Part shown: positions 23,399 through 31,549 of the stretch, in pieces | How the letters are laid out: the number at the start of each line of letters is the position of its first letter | Position numbering within the stretch: position 1 is the stretch's first letter | Assembly: GCA_026394375.1 (NCBI GenBank) | Contig: JAPKYJ010000018.1 | Span: 1-55,966 of the forward strand | Length of the DNA stretch: 55,966 bases | DNA from: Methanomassiliicoccales archaeon | Lineage (GTDB): Archaea; Thermoplasmatota; Thermoplasmata; Methanomassiliicoccales; UBA472 | Direction of reading: 5' to 3' | Notes under the pieces: model-generated | Told to the model about the DNA's origin: nothing | The model's input: the letters and a program-made list of their open reading frames with translations, nothing else | Database searches by the model: none | Translations under genes and position numbers: made by a program

Positions 23399-24988
23399 AT
23401 GTCCAACAAGCCTGACAAGGGTTTCCCGGAGAGAAAAGGGATATACACCAGTCACTTCAACGCCATGATCAGCCATGCCGATGTCCCAGAACAGGTGACG
23501 ATATTCGACACCACGCTCAGGGACGGAGAGCAGACTCCGGGCGTGGCGCTGTCCTGCGAGGACAAGCTGCGCATCGCAGAGCTGCTGAGCGATCTGGGCG
23601 TGGACGTGATCGAGGCAGGCTTCCCCATCATATCAACGGGAGAAAGGCAGGCGGTGAAACGCATCGCCGCCGCGGGACTGAAGCCTCGCATCTGCGGGCT
23701 AGCACGATGCCGGCAGGAGGACATCGATGCGGCGATAGACTGCGGACTGGACTACGTGCACACGTTCATCGCCACCAGCGAGATACACATGAAGAACAAG
23801 CTGAAGATGACCCCGGACCAGGTCAAGTCGAAGGCGGTCGAGTCGATCGAATACGCCAAGAGCCATGGCCTGACGGTGGAGTTCTCCTGCGAGGACGCGA
23901 CCCGGACCCAGCTCGACTTCCTGAAGGAGATGCATCAGGCGGTCCAGGGGGCGAAGGTGGACAAGATCAATCTCCCGGATACCGTAGGGACGATGTCCCC
24001 GCAAGCGATGGAATACCTCATCCGCGAGGTCATGCCCGTCACCAAGGTGCCACTGAGCATCCATTGCCACGATGATTTCGGCCTAGCGGTGGCGAACTCC
24101 CTCGTGGCCGTGCAGAACGGCGCGCAACAGGTGCATGTGTGCGTGAACGGCCTGGGCGAGAGGGCGGGCAACGCCTCCCTGGAGGAGGTGGTGCTCGGTC
24201 TGATGGCCTTCTATGGCGCACGAACGAACATCGACACGCGCAAGATCGGCTTCATCTCGAAGACCGTGTCCCGGGTGACCGGCGTCCCCATACCGGACAA
24301 CAAGGCCATCGTGGGCAACAACGCCTTCGCGCATGAATCTGGAATTCACGTTCACGGCGTGCTCAAGGACCCCAGCACATACGAGGCTATGTCCCCAGAG
24401 CTGGTGGGGATGCAGCGCTCCATTGTAATGGGCAAGCACACCGGTGCCCATTCGGTCAAAGAAAAGCTGTCCGAGTACGGAGTGGAGGTGGGCGAGGAGC
24501 AACTGACCAGGGTGGTGGACGAGATCAAGAGGCTGGCGGAGAGCGGCAAGCACGTGGACGATGCGGAACTGGTCGCCCTGGCATACCACTTCGCTGGCCA
24601 AGAGGACACACCGCGCAAGATAAAGCTTAAGGAATTCGCCGTCTTCACCGGCGTGAACATCACTCCCACCGCCGTGGTAGCGCTGGAGATGGACGGTGAG
24701 GTGCATCGGGGTTCGCAGACCGGTATCGGTCCGGTGGACGCCGCCCTCAACGCCATCCGCTCCGTCCTGAAGGACAAGGTCGCCCTGGAGGAGTATCGTC
24801 TGGCGGCCATCACTGGCGGAAGCGACGCGCTGTGCGAAGTGAGCGTCAAGGTGAAGCTGGACGGGGATGGCAAGATCATGTCGGTGGGAAAGAGTGTGGG
24901 CACTGACATCGTGAATACCAGCGTGGAAGCGACCATCGAGGCCATCGACCGGCTCTACGCGCGAAAGAAAGCTCATGGAAAAGGGTGA
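23399..24988 (+). CDS. leuA: 2-isopropylmalate synthase
   Basis: It condenses 2-oxoisovalerate with acetyl-CoA, the committed step to leucine. The 529-residue protein has the TIM-barrel catalytic domain (about 30-300) with DTTLRDGEQTPGVAL, metal and substrate residues in CHDDFGLAVANSL, and VNGLGERAGNASLEEVV. A linker (NAFAHESGIHVHGVL) and a C-terminal LeuA dimer domain follow (about 395-520, GVNITPTAVVALEMDG, GSDALCEVSVKVKLDG) where leucine feedback normally binds. Homocitrate and citramalate synthases are related, but leuC, leuD and leuB follow at once, which fixes the assignment. The ATG at 23399 has GAAGGTGA five bases upstream. Expression is probably tuned by the leader ORF. Confidence 0.94.
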   Translation: MSNKPDKGFPERKGIYTSHFNAMISHADVPEQVTIFDTTLRDGEQTPGVALSCEDKLRIAELLSDLGVDVIEAGFPIISTGERQAVKRIAAAGLKPRICGLARCRQEDIDAAIDCGLDYVHTFIATSEIHMKNKLKMTPDQVKSKAVESIEYAKSHGLTVEFSCEDATRTQLDFLKEMHQAVQGAKVDKINLPDTVGTMSPQAMEYLIREVMPVTKVPLSIHCHDDFGLAVANSLVAVQNGAQQVHVCVNGLGERAGNASLEEVVLGLMAFYGARTNIDTRKIGFISKTVSRVTGVPIPDNKAIVGNNAFAHESGIHVHGVLKDPSTYEAMSPELVGMQRSIVMGKHTGAHSVKEKLSEYGVEVGEEQLTRVVDEIKRLAESGKHVDDAELVALAYHFAGQEDTPRKIKLKEFAVFTGVNITPTAVVALEMDGEVHRGSQTGIGPVDAALNAIRSVLKDKVALEEYRLAAITGGSDALCEVSVKVKLDGDGKIMSVGKSVGTDIVNTSVEATIEAIDRLYARKKAHGKG

Positions 24989-24994
24989 AGACCC

Positions 24995-26254
24995 ATGGCC
25001 AAGGCCAAAGGCAAGACCATTTCCGAAAACATCCTATCGAAGAAGTCGAACAGCGACGCCTATGCTGGCGATATAGTGGATGCGGAGGTCGACTTCGTCA
25101 TGGTGAACGACGTCACCGGTCCGCTCGCCTTCCGTGAGTTCGAGGAGCTGCACTGCGAACCGAAACGGGAGAGGATCGTCCTGGTCCCGGATCACTTCGT
25201 CCCGAACAAGGACATCGCCTCGGCCGAGCAGGCGGCGGAGATGCGCCGTTTTGCCCGGCGCTGGAAGATCAAGAACTATTACGAGGTCGGGCGAGGGGGC
25301 GTTTGCCACCAGGTCATGATCGACGAGGGGTTCGTGGCGCCAGGACGTCTCATCGTCGGCGCGGATTCCCACACCTGCACCTATGGCGCGTTGAACGCCT
25401 TCGCCACGGGGGTAGGGAGCACCGAGGCGGCGGCGGTCTTTGCCGAAGGCAGGTTATGGTTCAAGGTGCCTGAGTCCATCAAGGTCTCGCTCTCGGGGAG
25501 GCTGGGCAAGTACGTCATGGGCAAGGACCTGATCATCAAGCTCATCACGGACATCGGGGTGGACGGAGCGAACTACAAGACCCTGGAATTCGGGGGAAAG
25601 GGTTTGGCGCATTTCCCGGTGGCGGATCGTTTCACCGTTTCCAACATGGCCATCGAGGCCGGTGCAAAGGCGGGCATCTTTCCTGCCGATTCGGAGACCA
25701 TGCACTTCGTTCGGCGGCATGCGAAAGGCAAGTATCAGGCGGTAGCGCCTGATGCTGACGCGCATTACGTGAGAGATATGGACTACGACCTGACGGAGCT
25801 CCAACCGATGGTGGCCATGCCCCACCTGCCGGAGAACGGGAAGCCGGTGAGCGAGGTGGACGTGATCATCGACCAGGCCTTCCTCGGCTCTTGCACCAAC
25901 GGACGGATCGAAGATCTGAGGATCGCCGTGGAGATCATCAGGGGAAAGAAGGTGGCCGAGGGCGTTCGCATGATCGTCGTCCCGGCGAGCTCGCGCATCT
26001 ACTGCCAGGCGGACGAGGAAGGGCTGCTGGTGGAGTTCGTGAAAGCCGGGGCGTTCGTTTCCGGTCCGACCTGCGCCGCCTGCCTGGGCGGGCACATGGG
26101 CGTCCTAGCCAAAGGGGAGAGGTGCGTCAGCACCACCAACCGCAACTTCATCGGGCGCATGGGGCACAAGGATTCGGAAGTGTATCTGGCAAGCCCGGCG
26201 GTGGTGGCGGCGAGTGCCATCGCCGGTCGGATCGTGGCGCCAGAAGGGGCGTGA
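24995..26254 (+). CDS. leuC: 3-isopropylmalate dehydratase large subunit
   Basis: The catalytic large subunit of isopropylmalate isomerase, an aconitase-family 4Fe-4S enzyme, 419 residues long. Family motifs are VPDHFVPNKD, VGADSHTCTYGALNAFATGVGSTE (first cluster Cys), GSCTNGRIEDL (second) and SGPTCAACLGGHMGVLA (last). The archaeal HacA/LeuC branch has this length, shorter than bacterial LeuC. It starts six bases after leuA and ends five bases before leuD, inside the leucine operon, which makes isopropylmalate the likely main substrate. Confidence 0.94.
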   Translation: MAKAKGKTISENILSKKSNSDAYAGDIVDAEVDFVMVNDVTGPLAFREFEELHCEPKRERIVLVPDHFVPNKDIASAEQAAEMRRFARRWKIKNYYEVGRGGVCHQVMIDEGFVAPGRLIVGADSHTCTYGALNAFATGVGSTEAAAVFAEGRLWFKVPESIKVSLSGRLGKYVMGKDLIIKLITDIGVDGANYKTLEFGGKGLAHFPVADRFTVSNMAIEAGAKAGIFPADSETMHFVRRHAKGKYQAVAPDADAHYVRDMDYDLTELQPMVAMPHLPENGKPVSEVDVIIDQAFLGSCTNGRIEDLRIAVEIIRGKKVAEGVRMIVVPASSRIYCQADEEGLLVEFVKAGAFVSGPTCAACLGGHMGVLAKGERCVSTTNRNFIGRMGHKDSEVYLASPAVVAASAIAGRIVAPEGA

Positions 26255-26259
26255 GGATC

Positions 26260-26757
26260 ATGGCGGAGATCATGCGAGGTAAGGTGTGGAAGTTCGGGGA
26301 CCACGTGGACACGGACCAGATCATTCCCGCCGAGAGGCTCACCAGTAACAACAACGACCGGCTAGGCACCTTCGTCTTCGAGAAAGCGCGGCCTGAGATC
26401 GCAGGCAAGATCAAGAAGGGCGACATCATCGTGGCAGGGCGCAATTTCGGTTGCGGTTCCAGCCGGGAGCATGCGCCCCGAGCGCTGCTGCAGGCGGGCA
26501 TATCCTGCGCGGTGGCTGAGAGCTACGCAAGAATATTCTACCGCAACTCCATCAATGTGGGGCTTCTGCTGGTGGAATGCAAGGTCGATGTGGACGAGGG
26601 TGACGAGCTGTCCATCGACCTGGCGAAGGGCACGATCAAAAACCTCAGGACGGGAAAGGAATGGAGCTTCCCGCCTTTCCCGCCCTTCGTGAAGGAGCTC
26701 ATCGACAAGGGCGGCCTGATGGCCAAGATCAAGGAGGCGAAGAGAAGTTCAAAGTAG
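26260..26757 (+). CDS. leuD: 3-isopropylmalate dehydratase small subunit
   Basis: A 165-residue swivelling-domain partner of LeuC. It begins MAEIMRGKVWKFGDHVDTDQ and contains the hallmark GRNFGCGSSREHAPRALLQA and the segment YARIFYRNSINVGLLL. The ATG at 26260 follows GTGAGGATC at the end of leuC; the frame stays open further upstream, but only inside leuC. The last 13 bases overlap the most plausible start of leuB. Confidence 0.95.
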   Translation: MAEIMRGKVWKFGDHVDTDQIIPAERLTSNNNDRLGTFVFEKARPEIAGKIKKGDIIVAGRNFGCGSSREHAPRALLQAGISCAVAESYARIFYRNSINVGLLLVECKVDVDEGDELSIDLAKGTIKNLRTGKEWSFPPFPPFVKELIDKGGLMAKIKEAKRSSK

Positions 26758-27857
26758 CGGTGCTGCCAGGAGACGGCATCGGACCGGAGGTGGTGAACGA
26801 GGGACTGAAGGTGCTCAAGGCGCTAGAGGAGACGCACCAGGTGCAGTTCGACTTCCAGGAGATGGAGATCAACTCGGAGCGGTATCTGCGCACGGGCAAG
26901 CTGTTGACGGATGAGGATGTCGAAGCTCTGCGCAAGTTCGACGTCATCTTTCTGGGAGCGATAGGCGACGACCGCATTCCGCCTGGAATCCTGGAGAAGG
27001 GCATCTTGCTCAAGCTGCGCTTCACCCTCGACCAGTACGTGAATCATCGTCCAGCACAACTCTGGAAGCCATTCGGTCGCCTAAAGAGGGACGTGGACTT
27101 CAAGATCGATGTGTTCCGGGAGAACACCGAGGACTTCTACATCGGAGCGGGGGGCAGGTTCAAGGAAGGTGCGGGCTCCATGACCCTGGACATCGAGCGA
27201 GAGCTCTACGACCTCAGCATCGACCTCGAGGCCACGGCCAGCAACACCGACGACTACGCCTTCGAGATCGGTATCATGTCCAAGAAGAATGTGGAGCGCT
27301 TCGCTGCCTACGTCATCGAGCAGGCCAAGATGGCGGGGGAGAAGAAGATCACCGTGGTGGACAAGGCCAACGTGCTCAGCAACATCTACTCCATGTGGAG
27401 GGAGGTCTGGGACGAGAAATGCAAGCAGGCGGGCATGGAGGTGCAGTACATGTTCGTGGACGCCATGTCCATGGCCTTGGTCAAGAACCCGGACAAGTTC
27501 CGGATCGTGGCCACGCCCAACATGTTCGGCGACATCCTCACCGACCTGCTGGCCGAGGTCACCGGCGGACTTGGATTGGCCCCGGGCGGCAACATCAATC
27601 CCATGGGCCTGAGCATGTTCGAGCCGGTACATGGCTCCGCTCCTAAGTACAAGGGGCAGGACGTGATCGATCCGGTGGCCACGATCCTGGCGGCCAAGAT
27701 GATGCTGGACAACTTGGGCAAACCCGAGCTTGGCGACAAGGTGGAGGAAGCCGTCCGTCGCACGTTCGCCAAAGGTATCTACACCCAAGACCTGGGCGGC
27801 AAGGCAAGGACGCACGAGGTCGGGGACGCCGTGGCGGCCGAGATCAGAAAGATGTGA
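26745..27857 (+). CDS. leuB: 3-isopropylmalate dehydrogenase, non-canonical start codon
   Basis: It oxidises and decarboxylates 3-isopropylmalate to 2-oxoisocaproate with NAD. Family motifs are FKVAVLPGDGIGPEVV at the N terminus, FRENTEDFYIGAGG, VDKANVLSNIYSMWREV, VDAMSMALVKNPDKF, TPNMFGDILTDL and EPVHGSAPKYKGQ. The start is odd. The family's first strand, FKVAVL, directly follows an AAG codon at 26745, exactly seven bases after a perfect AAGGAGG (26731-26737), where an ATG would be expected. The next in-frame start, GTG at 26760, would remove that strand. An ATG at 26661 would add 28 residues that look like out-of-frame leuD. A mutated start, sequencing error, rare AAG initiation or frameshift from leuD are all possible. 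Confidence 0.9.
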   Translation, partial: KFKVAVLPGDGIGPEVVNEGLKVLKALEETHQVQFDFQEMEINSERYLRTGKLLTDEDVEALRKFDVIFLGAIGDDRIPPGILEKGILLKLRFTLDQYVNHRPAQLWKPFGRLKRDVDFKIDVFRENTEDFYIGAGGRFKEGAGSMTLDIERELYDLSIDLEATASNTDDYAFEIGIMSKKNVERFAAYVIEQAKMAGEKKITVVDKANVLSNIYSMWREVWDEKCKQAGMEVQYMFVDAMSMALVKNPDKFRIVATPNMFGDILTDLLAEVTGGLGLAPGGNINPMGLSMFEPVHGSAPKYKGQDVIDPVATILAAKMMLDNLGKPELGDKVEEAVRRTFAKGIYTQDLGGKARTHEVGDAVAAEIRKM

Positions 27858-27902
27858 ACGGGGCGTCCAGCCCCAAGAAACCGTTCCCCTTCGCTTTCCT
27901 TA

Positions 27903-29741
27903 CTACGAGAAGTCGACCCGGAGCGATAGCTCGCGTGGCAGGTACATCGGTCGGTTGGGCATGTCCCCCACTTCCGTTTGCACCCGCTGGACCAACTGCT
28001 CCAGGGTCATGTCCACGTTCCTGTTCTGCGCTCGGTCGTACACGCTCAGGGTGGCGGAGGTCATCTCTTTTTCCCCGATGACCACGACGTAGGAGACCCA
28101 GTCCTGCTTGGCCTCCCTGACCTTCTTGCCCACGGTCTCGCCGCGGTCGTCCACGCCCACCCGGACCTTGGCCTTCTGGATCACGTCGGCGAGTTCCCTG
28201 GCCTTGGGCACATGTTGCTCGCCCACGCTGAGCAGGCGGACCTGTTCTGGCGCCACCCAGGTCGGCAGCACCCCGGTCTTCCCCTTGGTTTCCATCTGCA
28301 CGGCCGTATCGAGGATGGTGTAGATGTAGCGCTCCAGGGTGCCGATGACCGCCGTGTGCAATATGATCGGGTACACCTTTTGCCCCTTCTCATCCGTATA
28401 GGTTATTCCGAATCTCTTCGCGTTCCCGATGTCGATCTGAACCGTGCCAATCTCCCGCGCTCGCTTCAGATCGTCCAGGATGTGGTATTCGATGTTCACC
28501 GTCCAGTAGTAGTTGATGCCTTCGGGGTAGAAGTGCAGCAAAGCCGGCTTGTTGTGCTTACGCACTATGTTCATGAGCATGTCCTTGTGCTGTCGATAGG
28601 CATCTTTGGAGGAGAAGTTCACCAGCATCTCGTAGTCCCGGCCCAGCTTCTCCGCCTCCTCATAGATCCTCCCGTCCAGGTTCTCGAACCATTTCTCGGA
28701 TTCGGGGATGTCCTTGCAGATGACGTGCAGGTCGGGCATGTTCATGCGCCGAGTGCGGAAGCAGAGCATGGTCTCACCGGACTGCTCCAGTCTATAAGCA
28801 TCCGCCACTTCGAAAGCGCCATAGGGCAGCTGCTTGTAGGAAATGTTCCAGTTGCGCATCATGGCGAACTGCTGGTGGCAGGCCGCGTAACGCATTACGA
28901 AATCGCGCTTCTCGCCCGGTATCATATACAGGCGGTCGCCGAAGAGGGCCGCATGCTCCTTCACCGGCGGCTCATCAAGAGAGAACATGTTCGTTCCCTT
29001 TACAGTGTACAGAGGCAGACCGAGCTCGTTCACCACCTTGCTTGAATAATCGGAGACCAGGTCCATGATGAGCGCGCCCTTGGGAGTGAAGCACATGTGT
29101 CCCACATCGCTCATCGGCTCCCACTGGATGCCGAACTTCTTGCACAGGCGCAGGTACTTCACCTCGCCAGGCAGAGGCTGCTCCTTTTTCAGAGCTTCCT
29201 TCTGCATCATGATGCGGAAGCACTCACTGCCACCCTCGAAGCCCTCCGGGTCGTGCTCCATACCATCAGGGGTGAGGACGATGAAGCTCTCCTTGCCCCT
29301 CGGCTCAGCCTTGACCTCCTCTCCTAGGATCTCTCGTGAGAGCTCGGACAAAGGATGGCCCTTGCAGCTGATGCGGAAGGCCTTGTACCAGCCGAAGGGA
29401 GCGCGCATCACCTCCACGTCCATTCCTTTGAGCTTGTTCTCTAAGGCTCGTAGCACATCCTTAGCGGTCTTGGGGTCGGAGAGCTGTGGGCTCAGGTGAG
29501 CGTAGGGGTAGAGCATGATGCGCTGGGCGTCGATCTGCCTTGCGGTCGCAGCCAGGTCCTGAGCGGCCTCCAAGGCCACCTGCTCGACCTTGCCCTCGTC
29601 CTGCTTCTCGACGGTGATGAAAGCCACGAGAACCTCTTCGAGCCTACCCTTACGGTGGTCCTCGTCGATCTCCTCGGCCACGGGGGTTGGCTTCTTGACC
29701 TCGAATTCCATATAGTCAGCGTGGATGTAGAGGGTCTTCAT
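27903..29741 (-). CDS. thrS: Threonyl-tRNA synthetase, archaeal type
   Basis: A 612-residue class II synthetase. Residues 1-140 form the archaeal editing domain related to D-aminoacyl-tRNA deacylases (MKTLYIHADYMEFEVKKPTP, LYPYAHLSP), which removes serine mischarged on tRNA-Thr. The catalytic core carries the zinc and active-site region with Cys in YAACHQQFAMM, His in NMPDLHVICKD and His in ILHTAVIGTLERYI. The C-terminal anticodon-binding domain begins near residue 510 (LPTWVAPEQVRLLSV). A TATA element, CTTAAATATCC, at 29765-29775 lies about 25 bases before the ATG, so the transcript is nearly leaderless. It is transcribed alone. Confidence 0.96.
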   Translation of the reverse strand: MKTLYIHADYMEFEVKKPTPVAEEIDEDHRKGRLEEVLVAFITVEKQDEGKVEQVALEAAQDLAATARQIDAQRIMLYPYAHLSPQLSDPKTAKDVLRALENKLKGMDVEVMRAPFGWYKAFRISCKGHPLSELSREILGEEVKAEPRGKESFIVLTPDGMEHDPEGFEGGSECFRIMMQKEALKKEQPLPGEVKYLRLCKKFGIQWEPMSDVGHMCFTPKGALIMDLVSDYSSKVVNELGLPLYTVKGTNMFSLDEPPVKEHAALFGDRLYMIPGEKRDFVMRYAACHQQFAMMRNWNISYKQLPYGAFEVADAYRLEQSGETMLCFRTRRMNMPDLHVICKDIPESEKWFENLDGRIYEEAEKLGRDYEMLVNFSSKDAYRQHKDMLMNIVRKHNKPALLHFYPEGINYYWTVNIEYHILDDLKRAREIGTVQIDIGNAKRFGITYTDEKGQKVYPIILHTAVIGTLERYIYTILDTAVQMETKGKTGVLPTWVAPEQVRLLSVGEQHVPKARELADVIQKAKVRVGVDDRGETVGKKVREAKQDWVSYVVVIGEKEMTSATLSVYDRAQNRNVDMTLEQLVQRVQTEVGDMPNRPMYLPRELSLRVDFS

Positions 29742-29823
29742 CGAGTCCGAAAGTAACGGTTGTCGGATATTTAAGTTAGAGGCGAAGGTTGGTTCTCTTC
29801 ACACCCTCGCCCCAGTTGGCAAG

Positions 29824-29832
29824 GTTTATAAG
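29824..29832 (+). promoter_or_regulatory. Promoter of the membrane FKBP gene
   Basis: GTTTATAAG is a TATA element about 31-39 bases before the ATG at 29863. Together with the thrS promoter it fills the 121-base divergent gap. Confidence 0.45.
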
Positions 29833-29862
29833 AGGAAAAGGGATTCGCAGGGAAGTATCAGC

Positions 29863-30780
29863 ATGATTTCCAAGAAGCTCAGGCGGGACGTCCTGGCGGC
29901 GGCCAACGTCACCCTCATCGTCCTCGTAGCGGTCCTGATGGTGAGCGCCAGCAGTGTCGTCATCCTCCTGGTCCAGGGAGGTAACAGCTCGCAGGGCGCG
30001 AACGTGAGGAGGGTGAATGTAGGGGATGTTATCAAGGTGGACTACATCGGCAAGCTCTCCGATGGTAGGGTGTTCGACACATCCCTCTACTCCGTGGCAT
30101 CGGACGATGCTCGCTATCCCAAATCACTCACCTTCCAGCTGCGTCAGGCCAGCCAATACCTGCCTCTCCAGTTCACCGTGGGCGCTGGAACCATGATAAA
30201 AGGCTTCGATCAAGGGGTCGTTAGTATGACAGTGGGGCAGACAAAGGTCATCGCCGTACCGCCGGAGAAGGGCTACGGGCCCATGGACCAGAGCAAGCTG
30301 AAGTATGTGCCCTTGACCCAGGTGACTTCGGTGTTCGAGTACATGAACTACAGCGTCTTCACCTCTCGGTACGCGGAGGCGCCGGTGGCGTTCAAGACCG
30401 TGGTGGACCCTACCTGGCATTGGGAGGCCATCGTCCTCAGCGCCGACCCGAATGCGGACCTGGTGTGCGTGATGAACTCGCCGCGCCTCGGACAGAGAGT
30501 GGCGATGTATGGAGAGCCCCTCGGCAGTCCGTCCACTGGCTGGTATGCGGAGGTCACCTCCATCGACTCCACCGCCAACGGCGGGCAGGGAGTGATCCAG
30601 GTGCAGCATCTGTTGACCCCTGCCAACGCGGGCAAGATCAAAGGCGTCGGACCGGGAGTGAGCACGTTCATAGTGGATATGGTGGACTCGGCGGGAGGCA
30701 CCTTCCGGATGAACTACAACGGCGAGCTGGTGGGCGTGACGATATACTTCACGGTGACCATGGTGGCATTCGTCTCGTGA
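29863..30780 (+). CDS. Membrane-anchored FKBP-type peptidyl-prolyl isomerase
   Basis: A 305-residue protein with one N-terminal membrane helix (about 12-36, VTLIVLVAVLMVSASSVVILLV), probably leaving the rest outside the cell. The FKBP fold starts at about 48 with VGDVIKVDYIGKLSDGRVFDTS and includes FTVGAGTMIKGFDQGVVSMTVGQTK and VPPEKGYGP. An inserted domain and C-terminal extension follow, ending HLLTPANAGKIKGVG and MNYNGELVGVTIYFTVTM. The last segment resembles a second FKBP-like strand pair. It is likely to help extracytoplasmic proteins fold. It is distinct from the soluble FKBP at 49131. Confidence 0.9.
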   Translation: MISKKLRRDVLAAANVTLIVLVAVLMVSASSVVILLVQGGNSSQGANVRRVNVGDVIKVDYIGKLSDGRVFDTSLYSVASDDARYPKSLTFQLRQASQYLPLQFTVGAGTMIKGFDQGVVSMTVGQTKVIAVPPEKGYGPMDQSKLKYVPLTQVTSVFEYMNYSVFTSRYAEAPVAFKTVVDPTWHWEAIVLSADPNADLVCVMNSPRLGQRVAMYGEPLGSPSTGWYAEVTSIDSTANGGQGVIQVQHLLTPANAGKIKGVGPGVSTFIVDMVDSAGGTFRMNYNGELVGVTIYFTVTMVAFVS

Positions 30781-30844
30781 TCCAAACCCCTTTCACCTCT
30801 CCTTGACTTTGCACTGGATAGAATTCTAGTCAGCCTCATGTCGG

Positions 30845-31435
30845 TCATTTCAGATCGCACTTTATCGGCGGGTGCTTCCTGCGCCAATAACTGACCGCGA
30901 ATGAGATGGCTATGATTATGATGATCAGGGCCAAGGTTACAGTCTGCGCCATGCCGCTGGAGAGGTAGACGAAGAATAGGTTGCTCATTGCCAGGATGGC
31001 GCCGTACTTGAGGAAGCCCCCGGCGAAGGTGTACAAGACGCATTTCTTGTAGCTCCACTTGAGCACGGCCGCGAAAGCCCCGATGAAAGGCACCACCGGC
31101 GCAATGCGATTCACCAGCACCACCTTCTCATCCTTGACGATGAGGAAGCAGGTGTAGCGGGTGATCACGTTCTGGATCCAGCGTGGCACCTCGATTTTGG
31201 TCATAATGAAATAGAGCGTGCTGAAGCCCAGGAATTCCGCCAGCAAGATGACTACCAGTATCGCGCCGGCGAACCAGGCTTGAGGATGGACCATGAAGAC
31301 GATAACCGTGAACAGCTCCGGCAGGGTTGGAAAGACAATGGAGTCGATGAAGAACAGCAGGAAGATGCAGATGAGCAGACCCTCGATGCCCAGAGGCGAA
31401 AGAAGATCGTGGATCCACTCCCCGATGTCGAACAT
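30845..31435 (-). CDS. Integral membrane protein, VTT/DedA-like
   Basis: A 196-residue protein with about five hydrophobic helices (for example GLLICIFLLFFIDSIVFPTL and VTLALIIIIIAISFAVSYW). The segments PTLPELFTVI, NRIAPVVPFIGAFAAVLKWS and TFAGGFLKYGAIL are reminiscent of VTT (SNARE-associated) proteins, which include lipid scramblases. The similarity is weak and I treat it as a hypothesis. It carries a short basic C-terminal tail with HPPIKC. It is transcribed alone, with a TATA-like CAATAATACCC at about 31460-31470 on the minus strand. Confidence 0.75.
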   Translation of the reverse strand: MFDIGEWIHDLLSPLGIEGLLICIFLLFFIDSIVFPTLPELFTVIVFMVHPQAWFAGAILVVILLAEFLGFSTLYFIMTKIEVPRWIQNVITRYTCFLIVKDEKVVLVNRIAPVVPFIGAFAAVLKWSYKKCVLYTFAGGFLKYGAILAMSNLFFVYLSSGMAQTVTLALIIIIIAISFAVSYWRRKHPPIKCDLK

Positions 31436-31549
31436 TCGAGCTAACTGAACTCCTGCTGGGTATTATTGTTTTCGTCCCGGATGCTGGGAAAGAGGCCTAG
31501 GAACTAGCTCAATAATATATCCGGACAAAACGATGACCGGGCCATCCCG

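Noticed and set aside
25891-26259. Upstream extension of the leuD frame inside leuC
   Set aside because: The extension overlaps leuC out of frame; the LeuD family begins at 26260, where a ribosome site is present.
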